Source of the DNA: Advenella alkanexedens
GTDB lineage: Bacteria > Pseudomonadota > Gammaproteobacteria > Burkholderiales > Burkholderiaceae_B
Reading direction: 5' to 3'
DNA length: 64,000 nucleotides
Assembly: GCF_019132845.1 (NCBI RefSeq)
Contig: NZ_JAHSPR010000002.1
Location: 1-64,000 of the forward strand
A program made the translations under genes and the position numbers. This document shows, in pieces, positions 18,420 to 28,138 of this stretch. Within the stretch, counting starts at the first letter, position 1, and every line of letters begins with the position of its first letter. Below the pieces are notes generated by a model. That model had not been told where the DNA came from. It worked only from the letters and a program-made list of their open reading frames with translations, and made no database searches.

Positions 18420-18740
18420 ATGAACAATATCCGTAAAGGTGATGAAGTTATCGTATTGACCGGACGCGACAAAAAGCGTCGTGGCGTTGTGCTGGCTCGC
18501 GTCGGTGCTGACCACGTTCTGGTTGAGGGCGTTAACGTCGTGAAAAAACACCAAAAACCTAATCCCATGACAAACAATCCTGGTGGTGTTGTTGATAAAA
18601 CAATGCCTATCCACATTTCAAATGTGGCCTTGTTTAACCCAGAAACAGGTAAAGCTGATCGTGTTGGTGTTAAAGAAGTGGATGGTCATAAAGTCCGTAT
18701 TTATCGCTCCAACGGCGCTGTCGTTGGCGTGAAAGCGTAA
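18420..18740 (+). CDS. rplX: 50S ribosomal protein L24
   Basis: 106 residues, with the KOW motif at the N-terminus ([21 protein letters not shown]) and the family stretch [22 protein letters not shown]24 starts assembly of the large subunit. It sits ten bases after rplN in the standard spc order. Confidence 0.97.
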   Translation: MNNIRKGDEVIVLTGRDKKRRGVVLARVGADHVLVEGVNVVKKHQKPNPMTNNPGGVVDKTMPIHISNVALFNPETGKADRVGVKEVDGHKVRIYRSNGAVVGVKA

Positions 18741-18753
18741 GGGGCACAATATA

Positions 18754-19293
18754 ATGGCTCGTTTACAAGATTTGTACATCAGCAAAATTGCTGGCGAATT
18801 GAAAGAAAAATTCAATTACAAAAGTGACATGGAAGTGCCTCGCATTACCAAAATCACTTTGAACATGGGCGTTTCCGAAGCAGTTGCAGACAAGAAAGTT
18901 ATTGAGCATGCTGTTTCTGACCTGACCAAAATTGCAGGACAAAAACCTGTCGTAACCAAAACCCGCAAGGCGATTGCCGGATTCAAGATTCGTGAAGACT
19001 ATCCTATCGGTTGTATGGTTACTCTGCGTGGCAAACGCATGTATGAGTTCCTGGATCGTCTGGTTACAGTGGCACTGCCACGTGTACGTGACTTCCGCGG
19101 TATTTCCGGTCGTGCTTTCGATGGTCGTGGTAACTACAACGTTGGGGTTAAAGAGCAAATCATTTTCCCTGAAATTGAATACGACAAAATTGATGCACTG
19201 CGTGGTCTGAATATCAGCATCATTACAACTGCTAAGACTGACGAAGAAGCGAAAGCGCTGCTCACAGCATTCAGCTTCCCGTTTCGTAACTAA
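18754..19293 (+). CDS. rplE: 50S ribosomal protein L5
   Basis: 179 residues. It opens [20 protein letters not shown] and contains [20 protein letters not shown] and the late [15 protein letters not shown], all hallmarks of L5, which binds 5S rRNA. Standard place between rplX and rpsN. In E. coli the L5 start region of this mRNA is the S8 repressor site; I did not resolve an equivalent fold here. Confidence 0.98.
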   Translation: MARLQDLYISKIAGELKEKFNYKSDMEVPRITKITLNMGVSEAVADKKVIEHAVSDLTKIAGQKPVVTKTRKAIAGFKIREDYPIGCMVTLRGKRMYEFLDRLVTVALPRVRDFRGISGRAFDGRGNYNVGVKEQIIFPEIEYDKIDALRGLNISIITTAKTDEEAKALLTAFSFPFRN

Positions 19294-19304
19294 GGGGCGA
19301 TGAC

Positions 19305-19610
19305 GTGGCAAAACTATCACTCATCAATCGCGATATCAAACGTGCAAAACTGGTTGCAAAATATGCAGCCAAGCGTGCCGAATTGACAGCGATCATTAAC
19401 GACACATCTAAATCAGACGAAGAGCGCTATGTCGCCCGTCTGAAAGTGCAACAATTACCTCGCAATGCTAATCCAACACGCATGCGTAATCGTTGTGTAA
19501 TTACTGGCCGTCCTCGTGGCGTGTTCAGCAAGTTTGGTTTGACTCGTCACAAACTGCGCGAAATGGCAATGCGCGGTGAAGTGCCTGGTATGACTAAAGC
19601 AAGCTGGTAG
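19305..19610 (+). CDS. rpsN: 30S ribosomal protein S14
   Basis: 101 residues, the long zinc-free type of S14: [24 protein letters not shown] at the start, and [25 protein letters not shown] with no CxxC pair. The start codon is GTG at 19305, preceded by AAGGGGCGATGAC. Confidence 0.97.
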   Translation: MAKLSLINRDIKRAKLVAKYAAKRAELTAIINDTSKSDEERYVARLKVQQLPRNANPTRMRNRCVITGRPRGVFSKFGLTRHKLREMAMRGEVPGMTKASW

Positions 19611-19620
19611 GAGAATATAA

Positions 19621-20016
19621 ATGAGCATGAGCGATCCAATCGCCGATATGTTGACGCGTATCCGTAACGCACAGCAAGTCGAGAAAGTTTCGGTATCTAT
19701 GCCCTCCTCTAAGCTGAAAGTGGCTATTGCTGCTGTGCTGAAAGATGAAGGTTATATCGAAAACTTCGAAATCAAAGGTGAAAAAACCAAGCCCGAGCTT
19801 GAAATTTCACTGAAATACTATGCAGGCCGTCCCGTGATCGAGCGCATTGACCGCGTTTCACGTCCTGGTTTGCGTATCTACAAAGGCCGTGGTTCTATCC
19901 CTCAGGTGATGAACGGTCTGGGTGTAGCAATCGTTTCAACTTCGCGCGGTGTCATGACAGACCGTAAAGCACGCTCCGAAGGCGTGGGTGGCGAAGTTCT
20001 GTGTTATGTGGCATAA
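19621..20016 (+). CDS. rpsH: 30S ribosomal protein S8
   Basis: 131 residues: [18 protein letters not shown] at the N-terminus and [31 protein letters not shown] at the C-terminus, both strongly conserved in S8. It is a primary 16S rRNA binder and in enterobacteria the translational repressor of the spc operon. AGGAG lies seven bases before the ATG. Confidence 0.98.
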   Translation: MSMSDPIADMLTRIRNAQQVEKVSVSMPSSKLKVAIAAVLKDEGYIENFEIKGEKTKPELEISLKYYAGRPVIERIDRVSRPGLRIYKGRGSIPQVMNGLGVAIVSTSRGVMTDRKARSEGVGGEVLCYVA

Positions 20017-20026
20017 GGAGAATTCA

Positions 20027-20560
20027 ATGTCACGTATAGCAAAATATCCAGTTATTGTACCTAACGGTGTGGAAGTTAAAATTGCACCCAATAACATCAA
20101 TGTGAAAGGTCCCTTGGGCGAAATGAACCAGGAACTGAGTGGCGATGTAGCCATTACGCTTGATGATGGCAAATTGTCTTTCGCAGTTACTAATGAGTCG
20201 CGCCATGCCAAGGCAATGTCAGGTACATTGCGTGCCCTGGTAAACAACATGGTTACCGGTGTCAGCAAAGGTTTTGAGCGTCGTCTTACTCTGATCGGTG
20301 TGGGTTTCCGCGCACAGGTTCAGGGCAATGCGCTGAAAATGGATCTTGGCTTCTCTCATGATGTCATCCATCCTCTGCCAGAAGGCGTAAAAGCCGAATG
20401 TCCAAGCCAGACAGAAATCGTTCTGAAAGGTTACGACAAACAGGTAGTAGGACAGGTTGCTGCCAAAATCCGCGGTTATCGTCCGCCAGAGCCTTACAAA
20501 GGCAAAGGTGTTCGTTATGCGGATGAGCAGGTCACCATCAAAGAAGTTAAGAAGAAATAA
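20027..20560 (+). CDS. rplF: 50S ribosomal protein L6
   Basis: 177 residues. The start at 20027 is supported by AAGGAG and by the family N-terminus [19 protein letters not shown]. The two-fold L6 repeat is visible, ending with [16 protein letters not shown]. It lies near the sarcin-ricin loop and factor-binding site in the large subunit. Confidence 0.98.
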   Translation: MSRIAKYPVIVPNGVEVKIAPNNINVKGPLGEMNQELSGDVAITLDDGKLSFAVTNESRHAKAMSGTLRALVNNMVTGVSKGFERRLTLIGVGFRAQVQGNALKMDLGFSHDVIHPLPEGVKAECPSQTEIVLKGYDKQVVGQVAAKIRGYRPPEPYKGKGVRYADEQVTIKEVKKK

Positions 20561-20581
20561 TAGCGCAGGCAAGGATAAATC

Positions 20582-20947
20582 ATGGACAAGAAAGTATCCC
20601 GTTTGCGTCGTGCAGTGGCTACACGCCGGAAGATTGCAGAATTGCGTATGCATCGCTTATCTGTATATCGCTCCAATTTGCACATTTACGCGAACGTTAT
20701 TTCGCCAGAAGGCGACAAAGTGTTATTCAGCGCATCTACTCTTGAACCTGAAGTTCGCAAAGAGCTGGCTGATAGCAAAAAAAGCGGCGGCAACGTCGAG
20801 GCTGCAGTTATCGTAGGTAAGCGTGTTGCCGAGAAAGCTAAAGCAGCAGGTATCGAATCGGTCGCATTTGACCGTTCGGGTTTCCGTTATCATGGCCGTG
20901 TTAAAGCGTTGGCAGAAGCCGCGCGTGAAGCCGGCCTCAAGTTCTAA
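20582..20947 (+). CDS. rplR: 50S ribosomal protein L18
   Basis: 121 residues: basic N-terminus ([28 protein letters not shown]), then [41 protein letters not shown]. This is the L18/5S rRNA-binding fold. Standard spc position between rplF and rpsE. Confidence 0.97.
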   Translation: MDKKVSRLRRAVATRRKIAELRMHRLSVYRSNLHIYANVISPEGDKVLFSASTLEPEVRKELADSKKSGGNVEAAVIVGKRVAEKAKAAGIESVAFDRSGFRYHGRVKALAEAAREAGLKF

Positions 20948-20962
20948 GCGAGGAATTGTCAA

Positions 20963-21484
20963 ATGGCTAAAGCACAAGGCAAAAACGCCCCTGAACAAGA
21001 ACGCGATGACGGTTTTCGCGAAAAAATGATCGCGGTTAACCGCGTCAGCAAAGTAGTCAAGGGTGGTCGCACCATGAGCTTTGCAGCGTTAACCGTGGTT
21101 GGAGATGGCGATGGTCGCATCGGCATGGGCAAAGGTAAAGCACGTGAAGTGCCGGTAGCTGTTCAGAAAGCAATGGAACAGGCCCGTCGTGGCATGGTCA
21201 AGATTGCCCTGAATAATGGCACCCTGCATCACACTGTAGTAGGTAAGCACGGTGCATCCACCGTTCTGATCTCTCCAGCGGCAGAAGGTACTGGCGTTAT
21301 CGCCGGTGGCCCAATGCGTGCAATTTTCGAAGTAATGGGTGTACGTAACGTGGTTGCAAAAAGCTTGGGCTCAAGCAATCCATACAACTTGGTACGTGCA
21401 ACCTTGAACGGCTTGAACGCATGTTTGACACCATCAGAGGTGGCTGCCAAACGCGGTAAATCCGTTGAAGAAATTCTGGGGTAA
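20963..21484 (+). CDS. rpsE: 30S ribosomal protein S5
   Basis: 173 residues, with the double-stranded RNA-binding part ([28 protein letters not shown]) and the conserved glycine-rich GIGKGKA-type loop ([21 protein letters not shown]). It acts in decoding accuracy at the small subunit. Preceded by a GAGG Shine-Dalgarno. Confidence 0.98.
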   Translation: MAKAQGKNAPEQERDDGFREKMIAVNRVSKVVKGGRTMSFAALTVVGDGDGRIGMGKGKAREVPVAVQKAMEQARRGMVKIALNNGTLHHTVVGKHGASTVLISPAAEGTGVIAGGPMRAIFEVMGVRNVVAKSLGSSNPYNLVRATLNGLNACLTPSEVAAKRGKSVEEILG

Positions 21485-21487
21485 ATC

Positions 21488-21676
21488 ATGGCACAGAATA
21501 AACAAATTAAAGTAACACTGGTTCGCTCTGTCATTGGCACCAAACGCGATCACCGCGATACCGTTCGTGGTCTGGGTTTGGGTAAAGTGAACAGCAGCCG
21601 TGTGTTGCTTGATACGCCCGAAGTTCGTGGGATGATCCGTAAAGTGGATTATCTCGTGTCAGTATCAGAAGCCTAA
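21488..21676 (+). CDS. rpmD: 50S ribosomal protein L30
   Basis: 62 residues, the full short bacterial L30: [32 protein letters not shown], ending with [10 protein letters not shown]. It starts four bases after rpsE. Confidence 0.96.
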   Translation: MAQNKQIKVTLVRSVIGTKRDHRDTVRGLGLGKVNSSRVLLDTPEVRGMIRKVDYLVSVSEA

Positions 21677-21686
21677 AGGAATAGAG

Positions 21687-22127
21687 ATGTCTGAAATGCA
21701 ACTCAATACGTTAGCTCCTGCTGCTGGTAGCAAGCATGCCAAACGTCGCGTTGGACGCGGTATTGGTTCTGGCTTGGGTAAAACAGCAGGTCGTGGTCAT
21801 AAAGGTCAGAAATCACGTTCAGGTGGCTTTCATAAAGTCGGCTTCGAGGGTGGTCAGATGCCTTTGCAACGTCGTTTGCCAAAACGCGGCTTCACTCCAC
21901 TGGGTCAGCATTTGCACGCAGAAGTGCGTTTGTCTGATTTGCAGAAACTCGAAGCTGATGTCATCGACGTTCAGGTTTTAAAACAAGCTGGTGTTGTTGG
22001 TCAAAGCGTTCGTTACGCCAAGGTCATCCTGTCAGGTGAATTGTCTCGCAAAGTAACTCTGAATGGCCTGACCGCCACAGCAGGTGCACGCGCAGCAATT
22101 GAAGCCGCTGGCGGTTCACTCGCTTAA
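21687..22127 (+). CDS. rplO: 50S ribosomal protein L15
   Basis: 146 residues with the glycine- and basic-rich tail [25 protein letters not shown] near the N-terminus, the L15 hallmark that threads into 23S rRNA, then the globular C-terminal domain. It is followed by secY after 12 bases. Confidence 0.97.
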   Translation: MSEMQLNTLAPAAGSKHAKRRVGRGIGSGLGKTAGRGHKGQKSRSGGFHKVGFEGGQMPLQRRLPKRGFTPLGQHLHAEVRLSDLQKLEADVIDVQVLKQAGVVGQSVRYAKVILSGELSRKVTLNGLTATAGARAAIEAAGGSLA

Positions 22128-22139
22128 AAAGGGGTAAAA

Positions 22140-23474
22140 GTGGCTAAAGCGCAGGCAGCAGGTAAAGCAGGTAGCGGTAAAAAATACGGCGACCTTAAAC
22201 AGCGACTTGTGTTCCTGATTCTTGCTCTGGTTGTGTACCGTTTCGGTACACATATTCCTGTTCCTGGCATCAACCCTGGTGCCATGCAGGAACTGTTCAA
22301 TACACAGTCAGACGGGATTCTGGGTCTTTTTAACATGTTTTCCGGTGGTGCGCTCGAGCGCTTCTCTGTCTTTGCATTGGGTATCATGCCGTATATTTCG
22401 GCATCGATCATCATGCAGCTGGTGACAGCGGTTGTTCCATCCCTGGAAGCCTTGAAAAAAGAGGGTGAATCGGGTCGTCGCAAGATTACCCAGTACACCC
22501 GCTATTTCACTGTTGTATTAGCGTTGGTACAGTCATTTGGTATTGCAGCAACTTTGCAGGCACAACCCAATCTGGTAATCACCCCGGGAGTGATGTTTGT
22601 CTTCACGACGGTGGTTACCCTTGTAACGGGTACCATGTTTGTAATGTGGCTGGGTGAGCAAATCACCGAACGTGGTTTGGGTAACGGTATTTCAATCCTG
22701 ATTTTTGCAGGTATTGTGGCCGGTTTGCCTACTGCACTGGCAAGCATGTTCGAGCTTGTTAGCCAGAATCAGATCGGAACGGTTGCAGCGTTGTTCATTT
22801 TTGCGCTGGTCGTGGCGATAACCGCCTTGGTTGTATTTGTCGAGCGTGGTCAGCGCCGCATTACCGTGAACTATGCCAAACGTCAGGTTGGAAATAAAAT
22901 TTATGGTGGACAAAGTTCTCACTTGCCACTGAAGTTGAACATGGCGGGTGTTATTCCTCCCATTTTTGCTTCGTCAATTATTTTGTTTCCGGCCACGATC
23001 GCGAATTGGTTTTCAAGTGCAGGCCAAATTCGTTGGCTAAGTGATATATCAGCTGCTTTGCAGCCTGGTCAACCGCTTTATGTCACTGTATTTACTGCTT
23101 TGATTATATTTTTCTGTTTTTTCTATACGGCTTTGGTTTTCAACAGTCGTGAAACAGCAGATAACCTGAAGAAAAGTGGTGCATTTGTACCGGGTATTCG
23201 TCCAGGTCAGCAAACAGCAAAATATATTGACAAAATATTAATGCGTTTAACGCTGGTGGGCGCCATTTACATCACATTGGTGTGTCTGGTTCCTGAATTC
23301 CTGAGGATGCAATGGCAGAATGTACCGTTTTATCTGGGTGGCACCTCACTGTTAATTATTGTGGTGGTGACCATGGATTTTATGGCCCAGGTTCAGGCCT
23401 ACATGATGTCGCACCAATATGATTCGTTACTCAAGAAAACCAGTTTCAAGGGTACGAACTTACCAATGAGATAA
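22140..23474 (+). CDS. secY: Preprotein translocase channel subunit SecY
   Basis: A 444-residue protein with ten hydrophobic helices. Conserved stretches: [24 protein letters not shown] in TM1, the plug region [30 protein letters not shown], and the large cytoplasmic loops with [27 protein letters not shown] and the C-terminal QYDSLLKK. It forms the SecYEG channel in the inner membrane. The start is GTG at 22140 behind AAAAGGGGTAAAA. Confidence 0.98.
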   Translation: MAKAQAAGKAGSGKKYGDLKQRLVFLILALVVYRFGTHIPVPGINPGAMQELFNTQSDGILGLFNMFSGGALERFSVFALGIMPYISASIIMQLVTAVVPSLEALKKEGESGRRKITQYTRYFTVVLALVQSFGIAATLQAQPNLVITPGVMFVFTTVVTLVTGTMFVMWLGEQITERGLGNGISILIFAGIVAGLPTALASMFELVSQNQIGTVAALFIFALVVAITALVVFVERGQRRITVNYAKRQVGNKIYGGQSSHLPLKLNMAGVIPPIFASSIILFPATIANWFSSAGQIRWLSDISAALQPGQPLYVTVFTALIIFFCFFYTALVFNSRETADNLKKSGAFVPGIRPGQQTAKYIDKILMRLTLVGAIYITLVCLVPEFLRMQWQNVPFYLGGTSLLIIVVVTMDFMAQVQAYMMSHQYDSLLKKTSFKGTNLPMR

Positions 23475-23479
23475 TCATC

Positions 23480-23698
23480 ATGGCAAAGGACGACGTCATA
23501 CAAATGCAGGGAGAGGTTATTGAAAACCTCCCTAACGCAACTTTTCGTATTAAACTGGAGAATGGCCATGTGGTTTTAGGCTATATTTCTGGCAAAATGC
23601 GTATGCACTATATTCGGATTCTTCCGGGTGACAAGGTTACTGTGGAATTAACCCCATACGACCTTTCACGCGCCAGAATCGTATTCCGCTCTAAATAA
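23480..23698 (+). CDS. infA: Translation initiation factor IF-1
   Basis: 72 residues, complete OB-fold: [24 protein letters not shown], then [41 protein letters not shown]. Placement between secY and rpmJ is the arrangement found in beta-proteobacteria and Firmicutes, unlike E. coli. Confidence 0.97.
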   Translation: MAKDDVIQMQGEVIENLPNATFRIKLENGHVVLGYISGKMRMHYIRILPGDKVTVELTPYDLSRARIVFRSK

Positions 23699-23722
23699 GC
23701 GGGAACAATTAGGAGTCAACCA

Positions 23723-23836
23723 ATGAAGGTAATGGCATCGGTTAAAAAGATCTGCCGTAATTGCAAGATCATTAAACGTCACGGAGTTGTACGAGTTATT
23801 TGTACAGATCCGCGTCACAAGCAACGCCAGGGTTAA
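23723..23836 (+). CDS. rpmJ: 50S ribosomal protein L36
   Basis: A short gene for 37 residues, with zinc ligands CRNC, a later Cys (VICTDP) and His (RHKQ), the C+ type of L36. AGGAG lies eight bases upstream of the ATG at 23723. Confidence 0.96.
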   Translation: MKVMASVKKICRNCKIIKRHGVVRVICTDPRHKQRQG

Positions 23837-23868
23837 TCCCTGCGTTAACGACTTAACGAGGAACAGTC

Positions 23869-24234
23869 ATGGCCCGTATCGCAGGCATCAACATTCCGCC
23901 GCATCAACATGCAGAAATCGGTCTAACCGCTATTTTTGGTATTGGACGCACCCGCTCTCGTCAGATTTGCGAAGCATCAGGTGTACCATTCGATAAAAAA
24001 GTTAAAGACCTGACAGATGCAGAACTCGAGAAAATTCGTGAACAGGTAGGTACGTTCACAGTCGAGGGTGATTTGCGACGTGAAGTACAACTTTCGATTA
24101 AACGCTTAATCGATTTGGGAACTTATCGTGGCATGCGCCACAGACGTGGACTGCCCGTCCGTGGTCAGCGCACTCGTACGAATGCGCGTACCCGTAAAGG
24201 ACCACGTCGTGCAGCTCAATCACTGAAGAAATAA
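23869..24234 (+). CDS. rpsM: 30S ribosomal protein S13
   Basis: 121 residues: [30 protein letters not shown] at the start and the basic tail [28 protein letters not shown]. It bridges the subunits and contacts the P-site tRNA. First gene of the alpha part of the cluster. Confidence 0.98.
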   Translation: MARIAGINIPPHQHAEIGLTAIFGIGRTRSRQICEASGVPFDKKVKDLTDAELEKIREQVGTFTVEGDLRREVQLSIKRLIDLGTYRGMRHRRGLPVRGQRTRTNARTRKGPRRAAQSLKK

Positions 24235-24249
24235 TCGGGGTAGGTTATT

Positions 24250-24648
24250 ATGGCGAAAGCTTCTAGCGGCGCAAATCGCGCTCGCAAAAAAATTAAAAAA
24301 GTTGTATCGGACGGCATTGCGCACGTTCATGCATCTTTTAACAATACAATCATCACAATTACTGACCGTCAAGGCAATGCCTTGTCATGGGCGACGTCGG
24401 GTGGCGCGGGCTTTAAAGGCTCACGTAAATCGACGCCTTTTGCAGCGCAGGTTGCAGCCGAGTCAGCGGGACGTGTAGCATTGGAATATGGTATCAAAAC
24501 ACTTGAAGTTCGCATCAAGGGCCCAGGTCCTGGTCGTGAGTCTTCAGTGCGTGCATTGAATGCGCTGGGTATCAAAATTTCAAGCATCTCTGATATCACG
24601 CCAGTTCCGCATAACGGTTGCCGCCCTCCTAAACGCCGCCGTATCTAA
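24250..24648 (+). CDS. rpsK: 30S ribosomal protein S11
   Basis: 132 residues, with [25 protein letters not shown] and the C-terminal [17 protein letters not shown] typical of S11 at the small-subunit platform. Confidence 0.98.
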   Translation: MAKASSGANRARKKIKKVVSDGIAHVHASFNNTIITITDRQGNALSWATSGGAGFKGSRKSTPFAAQVAAESAGRVALEYGIKTLEVRIKGPGPGRESSVRALNALGIKISSISDITPVPHNGCRPPKRRRI

Positions 24649-24665
24649 TATATTAAGGGAACATA

Positions 24666-25289
24666 ATGGCACGATATACTGGACCAAAATGTAAACTTTC
24701 ACGTCGTGAAGGTATTGATTTATTTCTGAAGAGTGCACGTCGCTCTTTGGATTCCAAATGTAAACTGGATTCCAAACCTGGTCAGCACGGTCGCACTTCC
24801 GGTGCCCGTACTTCCGATTACGGTCTGCAGTTGCGCGAGAAACAAAAACTCAAACGTATGTACGGCGTACTTGAAAAACAATTCCGTAAATACTTTGCTG
24901 AAGCTGAGCGTCGCCGTGGTAACACAGGCGAGACCCTGATTCAGTTGTTGGAATCGCGCCTTGACAACGTGGTATACCGCATGGGTTTTGGCTCTACACG
25001 CGCCGAAGCACGTCAGCTGGTTAGCCACGGAGCTATTGAACTGAACGGCCACAAAGCCGACATTCCTTCAATGCTGATCAAAAGCGGAGACATCATTTCC
25101 GTACGTGAAAAGTCCAAAGGCCAGGCTCGTATTAAAGAGTCTTTGGATCTGGCAACCGGTAATGGTCTGCCACAATGGGTTGAAGTTGATGTTGCCAAAT
25201 TGAGCGGCACATTCAAACAAGCCCCGGATCGTGCAGATGTTGCGCGTGATATTAATGAATCAATGGTTGTTGAATTGTATTCTCGTTAA
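24666..25289 (+). CDS. rpsD: 30S ribosomal protein S4
   Basis: 207 residues: [17 protein letters not shown]-terminus and an S4 RNA-binding domain at about 97-160 ([38 protein letters not shown]). It nucleates small-subunit assembly and in enterobacteria represses the alpha operon. Here a strong terminator follows it directly. Confidence 0.98.
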   Translation: MARYTGPKCKLSRREGIDLFLKSARRSLDSKCKLDSKPGQHGRTSGARTSDYGLQLREKQKLKRMYGVLEKQFRKYFAEAERRRGNTGETLIQLLESRLDNVVYRMGFGSTRAEARQLVSHGAIELNGHKADIPSMLIKSGDIISVREKSKGQARIKESLDLATGNGLPQWVEVDVAKLSGTFKQAPDRADVARDINESMVVELYSR

Positions 25290-25296
25290 TATCGTG

Positions 25297-25332
25297 AAAA
25301 AGCAGAAAAGGTTTTGGCCTTTTCTGCTTTTT
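25297..25332 (+). terminator. Strong terminator between rpsD and rpoA
   Basis: A perfect 15-base inverted repeat (AAAAAGCAGAAAAGG / CCTTTTCTGCTTTTT) with a six-base loop and a T-run. It lies eight bases after the rpsD stop and would end or strongly attenuate the alpha-operon transcript before rpoA. Confidence 0.9.
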
Positions 25333-25359
25333 ATCTTCTATCCATGCTTGCGTTGGCAA

Positions 25360-25390
25360 TTGCATGAAAATAATAAAAATAAGTTATAAT
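25360..25390 (+). promoter_or_regulatory. Candidate promoter for rpoA-rplQ
   Basis: A perfect TATAAT at 25385-25390 with TTGCAT at 25360-25365 (spacer 19, slightly long). It lies between the rpsD terminator and rpoA, leaving a leader of about 115 bases. Confidence 0.55.
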
Positions 25391-25512
25391 TTTCCGGTTC
25401 TCCAATAGGTTGATCTGCACATATTTTCGCAATCAGTCTGTTTTTTTATACTTTTATCTTATCCATCAGCCTTATCGGTGTAACGAGCCGAGGGTATTGA
25501 AAAGGAAATGTA

Positions 25513-26496
25513 ATGTCTCAGGCTTTTCTTAAACCACGTTCCATTGACGTCATCCCAGTTACCGATAACCACGCTAAAGTTGTCATGGAGCCGTTTGAGC
25601 GCGGTTTTGGCCATACTTTGGGCAATGCCCTGCGCCGTATTCTGCTGTCTTCCATGACCGGTTACGCGCCCACCGAAGTGCAAATTACCGGTGTTGTACA
25701 TGAATATTCAACCCTGCCTGGTGTCGGTGAGGACGTGGTTGACATCCTGCTTAACCTGAAAGGTGTCGTATTCAAGCTGCATAACCGTGAAGAAGTAACC
25801 GTCACTTTGCGTAAAAGTGGTATAGGTCCTGTTCTGGCCAGCGACATTGAACTTCCTCATGATGTTGAAATCATCAATCCTGATCACGTTATTGCCAACC
25901 TTACCGAAAATGGTAAGCTGGAAATGCAGATCAAGGTAGAGCAGGGCCGTGGCTATGTGCCTGGTAATGTCCGTGCCCTGGCAGACGATAAGGCCCATAC
26001 CATTGGCCGTATTATCCTGGACGCGTCTTACAGTCCCATCCGTCGTGTCAGCTATGCCGTTGAAAGCGCCCGTGTTGAACAGCGTACCGACCTTGACAAA
26101 CTGATTCTCGATATCGAAACAGACGGTGTGATTACACCTGAAGAGGCCGTGCGTCAGGCTGCCCGTATCCTGATGGACCAGATTTCCGTGTTTGCCGCTC
26201 TTGAAGGTGCAACCGAAACTTACGAAACACCGGTACGTGGTGCGCCACAAATTGACCCTGTACTGCTGCGTCCTGTTGATGATCTTGAGCTAACCGTACG
26301 TTCGGCCAACTGCCTGAAAGCGGAAAACATTTACTACATTGGTGATCTGATCCAGCGTACCGAAAATGAATTGCTGAAAACACCTAACCTGGGTCGCAAA
26401 TCACTCAACGAAATCAAAGAAGTCCTGGCCGCACGCGGCCTGACGCTGGGCATGAAACTTGAAAACTGGCCACCACTTGGCCTGGAACGCCCATAA
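25513..26496 (+). CDS. rpoA: DNA-directed RNA polymerase subunit alpha
   Basis: 327 residues. The N-terminal assembly domain has [34 protein letters not shown] linker is followed at about residues 250-327 by the C-terminal domain that binds UP elements and activators ([47 protein letters not shown]). Full length and unmodified. AAAGGAAATGT precedes the ATG. Confidence 0.98.
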   Translation: MSQAFLKPRSIDVIPVTDNHAKVVMEPFERGFGHTLGNALRRILLSSMTGYAPTEVQITGVVHEYSTLPGVGEDVVDILLNLKGVVFKLHNREEVTVTLRKSGIGPVLASDIELPHDVEIINPDHVIANLTENGKLEMQIKVEQGRGYVPGNVRALADDKAHTIGRIILDASYSPIRRVSYAVESARVEQRTDLDKLILDIETDGVITPEEAVRQAARILMDQISVFAALEGATETYETPVRGAPQIDPVLLRPVDDLELTVRSANCLKAENIYYIGDLIQRTENELLKTPNLGRKSLNEIKEVLAARGLTLGMKLENWPPLGLERP

Positions 26497-26509
26497 AGCA
26501 AAGCATTTG

Positions 26510-26541
26510 TTGCCAATCGGTTTTTAGAAGCTGATTGGCAA
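26510..26541. other. Hairpin in the rpoA-rplQ gap (first)
   Basis: TTGCCAATCGG and CTGATTGGCAA can pair over eleven positions, one of them G-U, with a ten-base loop. It starts 13 bases after the rpoA stop. There is no long U-tract, so it may tune rather than end transcription into rplQ. Confidence 0.5.
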
Positions 26542-26609
26542 TATTTAATCAACCGGACCGCCGTCTTTGGTCATCATTTCAAAAACGGATAGAAGAGCTG
26601 GGCTAACCG

Positions 26610-26627
26610 GATGATCAGCCGATCATC
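26610..26627. other. Hairpin in the rpoA-rplQ gap (second)
   Basis: GATGATC and GATCATC flank a four-base loop, a perfect 7-bp stem about 28 bases before the rplQ start. Together with the first hairpin it fills much of the unusually long (159 bp) rpoA-rplQ spacer. Confidence 0.45.
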
Positions 26628-26655
26628 TTAAATTTAGATTCATAGGAAATATATC

Positions 26656-27045
26656 ATGCGTCATCGCAGTGGTTTACGTAAATTAAATCGTACAAGCAGC
26701 CATCGTCTGGCTATGTTCCGCAACATGTCTGTATCCCTGATCCAGCACGAAGCGATCAAAACAACATTGCCTAAAGCCAAAGAGCTGCGCCGTGTCATCG
26801 AACCCCTGATCACTTTAGCCAAAGAGCCAACCCTGGCCAATAAACGCCTGGCATTTGCCCGTTTGCGCGATCGTGATGCTGTAGTTAAACTGTTTGCTGA
26901 AATCGGTCCTCGTTTCCAGGAGCGTAACGGTGGTTACACCCGCATCCTTAAAATGGGTTTCCGTCAAGGCGACAATGCACCTATGGCTTTCATGGAATTG
27001 GTTGACCGTCCAGAAGTTGCAGACGAAGTTGTTGACGCCGAGTAA
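26656..27045 (+). CDS. rplQ: 50S ribosomal protein L17
   Basis: 129 residues: [24 protein letters not shown] is the invariant L17 start, with [14 protein letters not shown] and the C-terminal [14 protein letters not shown]. It is the last gene of the alpha cluster, followed by a strong terminator. Confidence 0.98.
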   Translation: MRHRSGLRKLNRTSSHRLAMFRNMSVSLIQHEAIKTTLPKAKELRRVIEPLITLAKEPTLANKRLAFARLRDRDAVVKLFAEIGPRFQERNGGYTRILKMGFRQGDNAPMAFMELVDRPEVADEVVDAE

Positions 27046-27073
27046 TTGAGCAATCAATCATTCAGGTATCATG

Positions 27074-27101
27074 AAAAGCACCCTTAGCGGGTGCTTTTTT
27101 T
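27074..27101 (+). terminator. Terminator of the ribosomal gene cluster
   Basis: AAAAGCACCC and GGGTGCTTTT pair perfectly around a five-base loop, followed by further T residues. It closes rpoA-rplQ. Confidence 0.92.
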
Positions 27102-27260
27102 GCGCTGGATCATGTCATGGTATGGTTATTGCTTTATATTGGCTGATTTGGGCCAACGTGACACAATGGCGATAAAACGCGTAATATGATCGTGTGCAGC
27201 CCGGGTTGCATTGTAATTGATAATGGCAGGTCTGCTGCCATGGGTTGTGAAGGTGTGAAT

Positions 27261-28103
27261 ATGAAAATCGAATCGGTTGTGCTTGATCAATGGTATCCGG
27301 TTGCAACGGAAAACATGCCCGTTGCCGGCAAGGTTTACCATACGCGGTTACTGGGGCAGCCCATTGAATATGGATTGGATGATAATGCCACCTTTTATGC
27401 TATTGGGCGAGATACCCGACGGCCGCTACCCGTGCTCAGGCAGTATTACACTTATTGGGTCAGCCTGGGCACACCGCCAGCCATGTTTGAAATTCCCGAA
27501 TTTCACGAGACTGACCGGCGTGTGTTGGCGACGGTGCCGGTATGCGTGCGTGCGTCCGGTTTACGAGTGATGGAAAATTTTCTGGACATAGCTCATTTTC
27601 CGTTTGTCCATGAAGGGACGCTGGGTGAAATGCCGTATACGGCCGTCAAGCCTTACCATGTTGAAATTGAAAATAATGGGCTTTATGTCCGGGGTGCAGC
27701 GTTTCATCAACCCATGGCAGCCTTCAGTCATGAAGGGCACATGACTATTTCGTATGTTTACCGGGTGTGCAGTCCGTTTAGTGCCTTATTGTATAAAACC
27801 TGCCCCTTGCAGCCAGCCAAAAAAGACCTGGTATGTATTTTTGTGCAGCCCTGTGATGAAGACCGCAGTATTGTTCATATGCCCATGGCTTGCCTGGATG
27901 ACAGCGCCAGCACGCAAGCGCTGCGTCGGTTTCAGCAGGGTATTATTGGCCAGGATCTTGCCATATTGAATAATCAGGTACCGCGTAAGCTTCCTCTGTT
28001 CCCTGATTTTGAAATATCAACGGCTGCAGATGCCGCTTCGCTGGCTTACCGGCAGTGGCTAAGCGAGCAAGGCGTGGTCTATGGTACTTTTCAGAAATCC
28101 TGA
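27261..28103 (+). CDS. Rieske-type non-heme iron oxygenase catalytic subunit lacking the Rieske cluster
   Basis: 280 residues from the ATG at 27261, which has GAAGG eight bases upstream and aligns with the usual family start (MKIESVVLDQWYPVAT); the frame extends 25 codons further upstream without a better start. The mononuclear iron site is intact: Asp109 (bridging), His112 and His117 in ENFLDIAHFPFVHEG, and Asp232 in GQDLAILNNQ. The Rieske ligands CxH and CxxH are absent: where the cluster domain should be, only a short remnant (LLGQPIEYGLDDNATFYAIG, then YYTYWVSLG) remains. Canonical alpha subunits are about 350-450 residues. The next gene encodes a Rieske domain fused to a reductase, so electrons are probably supplied in trans. 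Substrate unknown. Confidence 0.82.
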   Translation: MKIESVVLDQWYPVATENMPVAGKVYHTRLLGQPIEYGLDDNATFYAIGRDTRRPLPVLRQYYTYWVSLGTPPAMFEIPEFHETDRRVLATVPVCVRASGLRVMENFLDIAHFPFVHEGTLGEMPYTAVKPYHVEIENNGLYVRGAAFHQPMAAFSHEGHMTISYVYRVCSPFSALLYKTCPLQPAKKDLVCIFVQPCDEDRSIVHMPMACLDDSASTQALRRFQQGIIGQDLAILNNQVPRKLPLFPDFEISTAADAASLAYRQWLSEQGVVYGTFQKS

Positions 28104-28138
28104 CATACAGTCTGTCTTAATGCTGATAAGAGTTGAAT

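Noticed and set aside
18754-19320. Open frames on the minus strand opposite rplE and other ribosomal genes
   Set aside because: Shadows of highly biased ribosomal protein codons without motifs or start signals.
25290-25512. tRNA or small structured RNA between rpsD and rpoA
   Set aside because: Only the terminator and promoter are recognisable; no cloverleaf or conserved RNA motif was seen.
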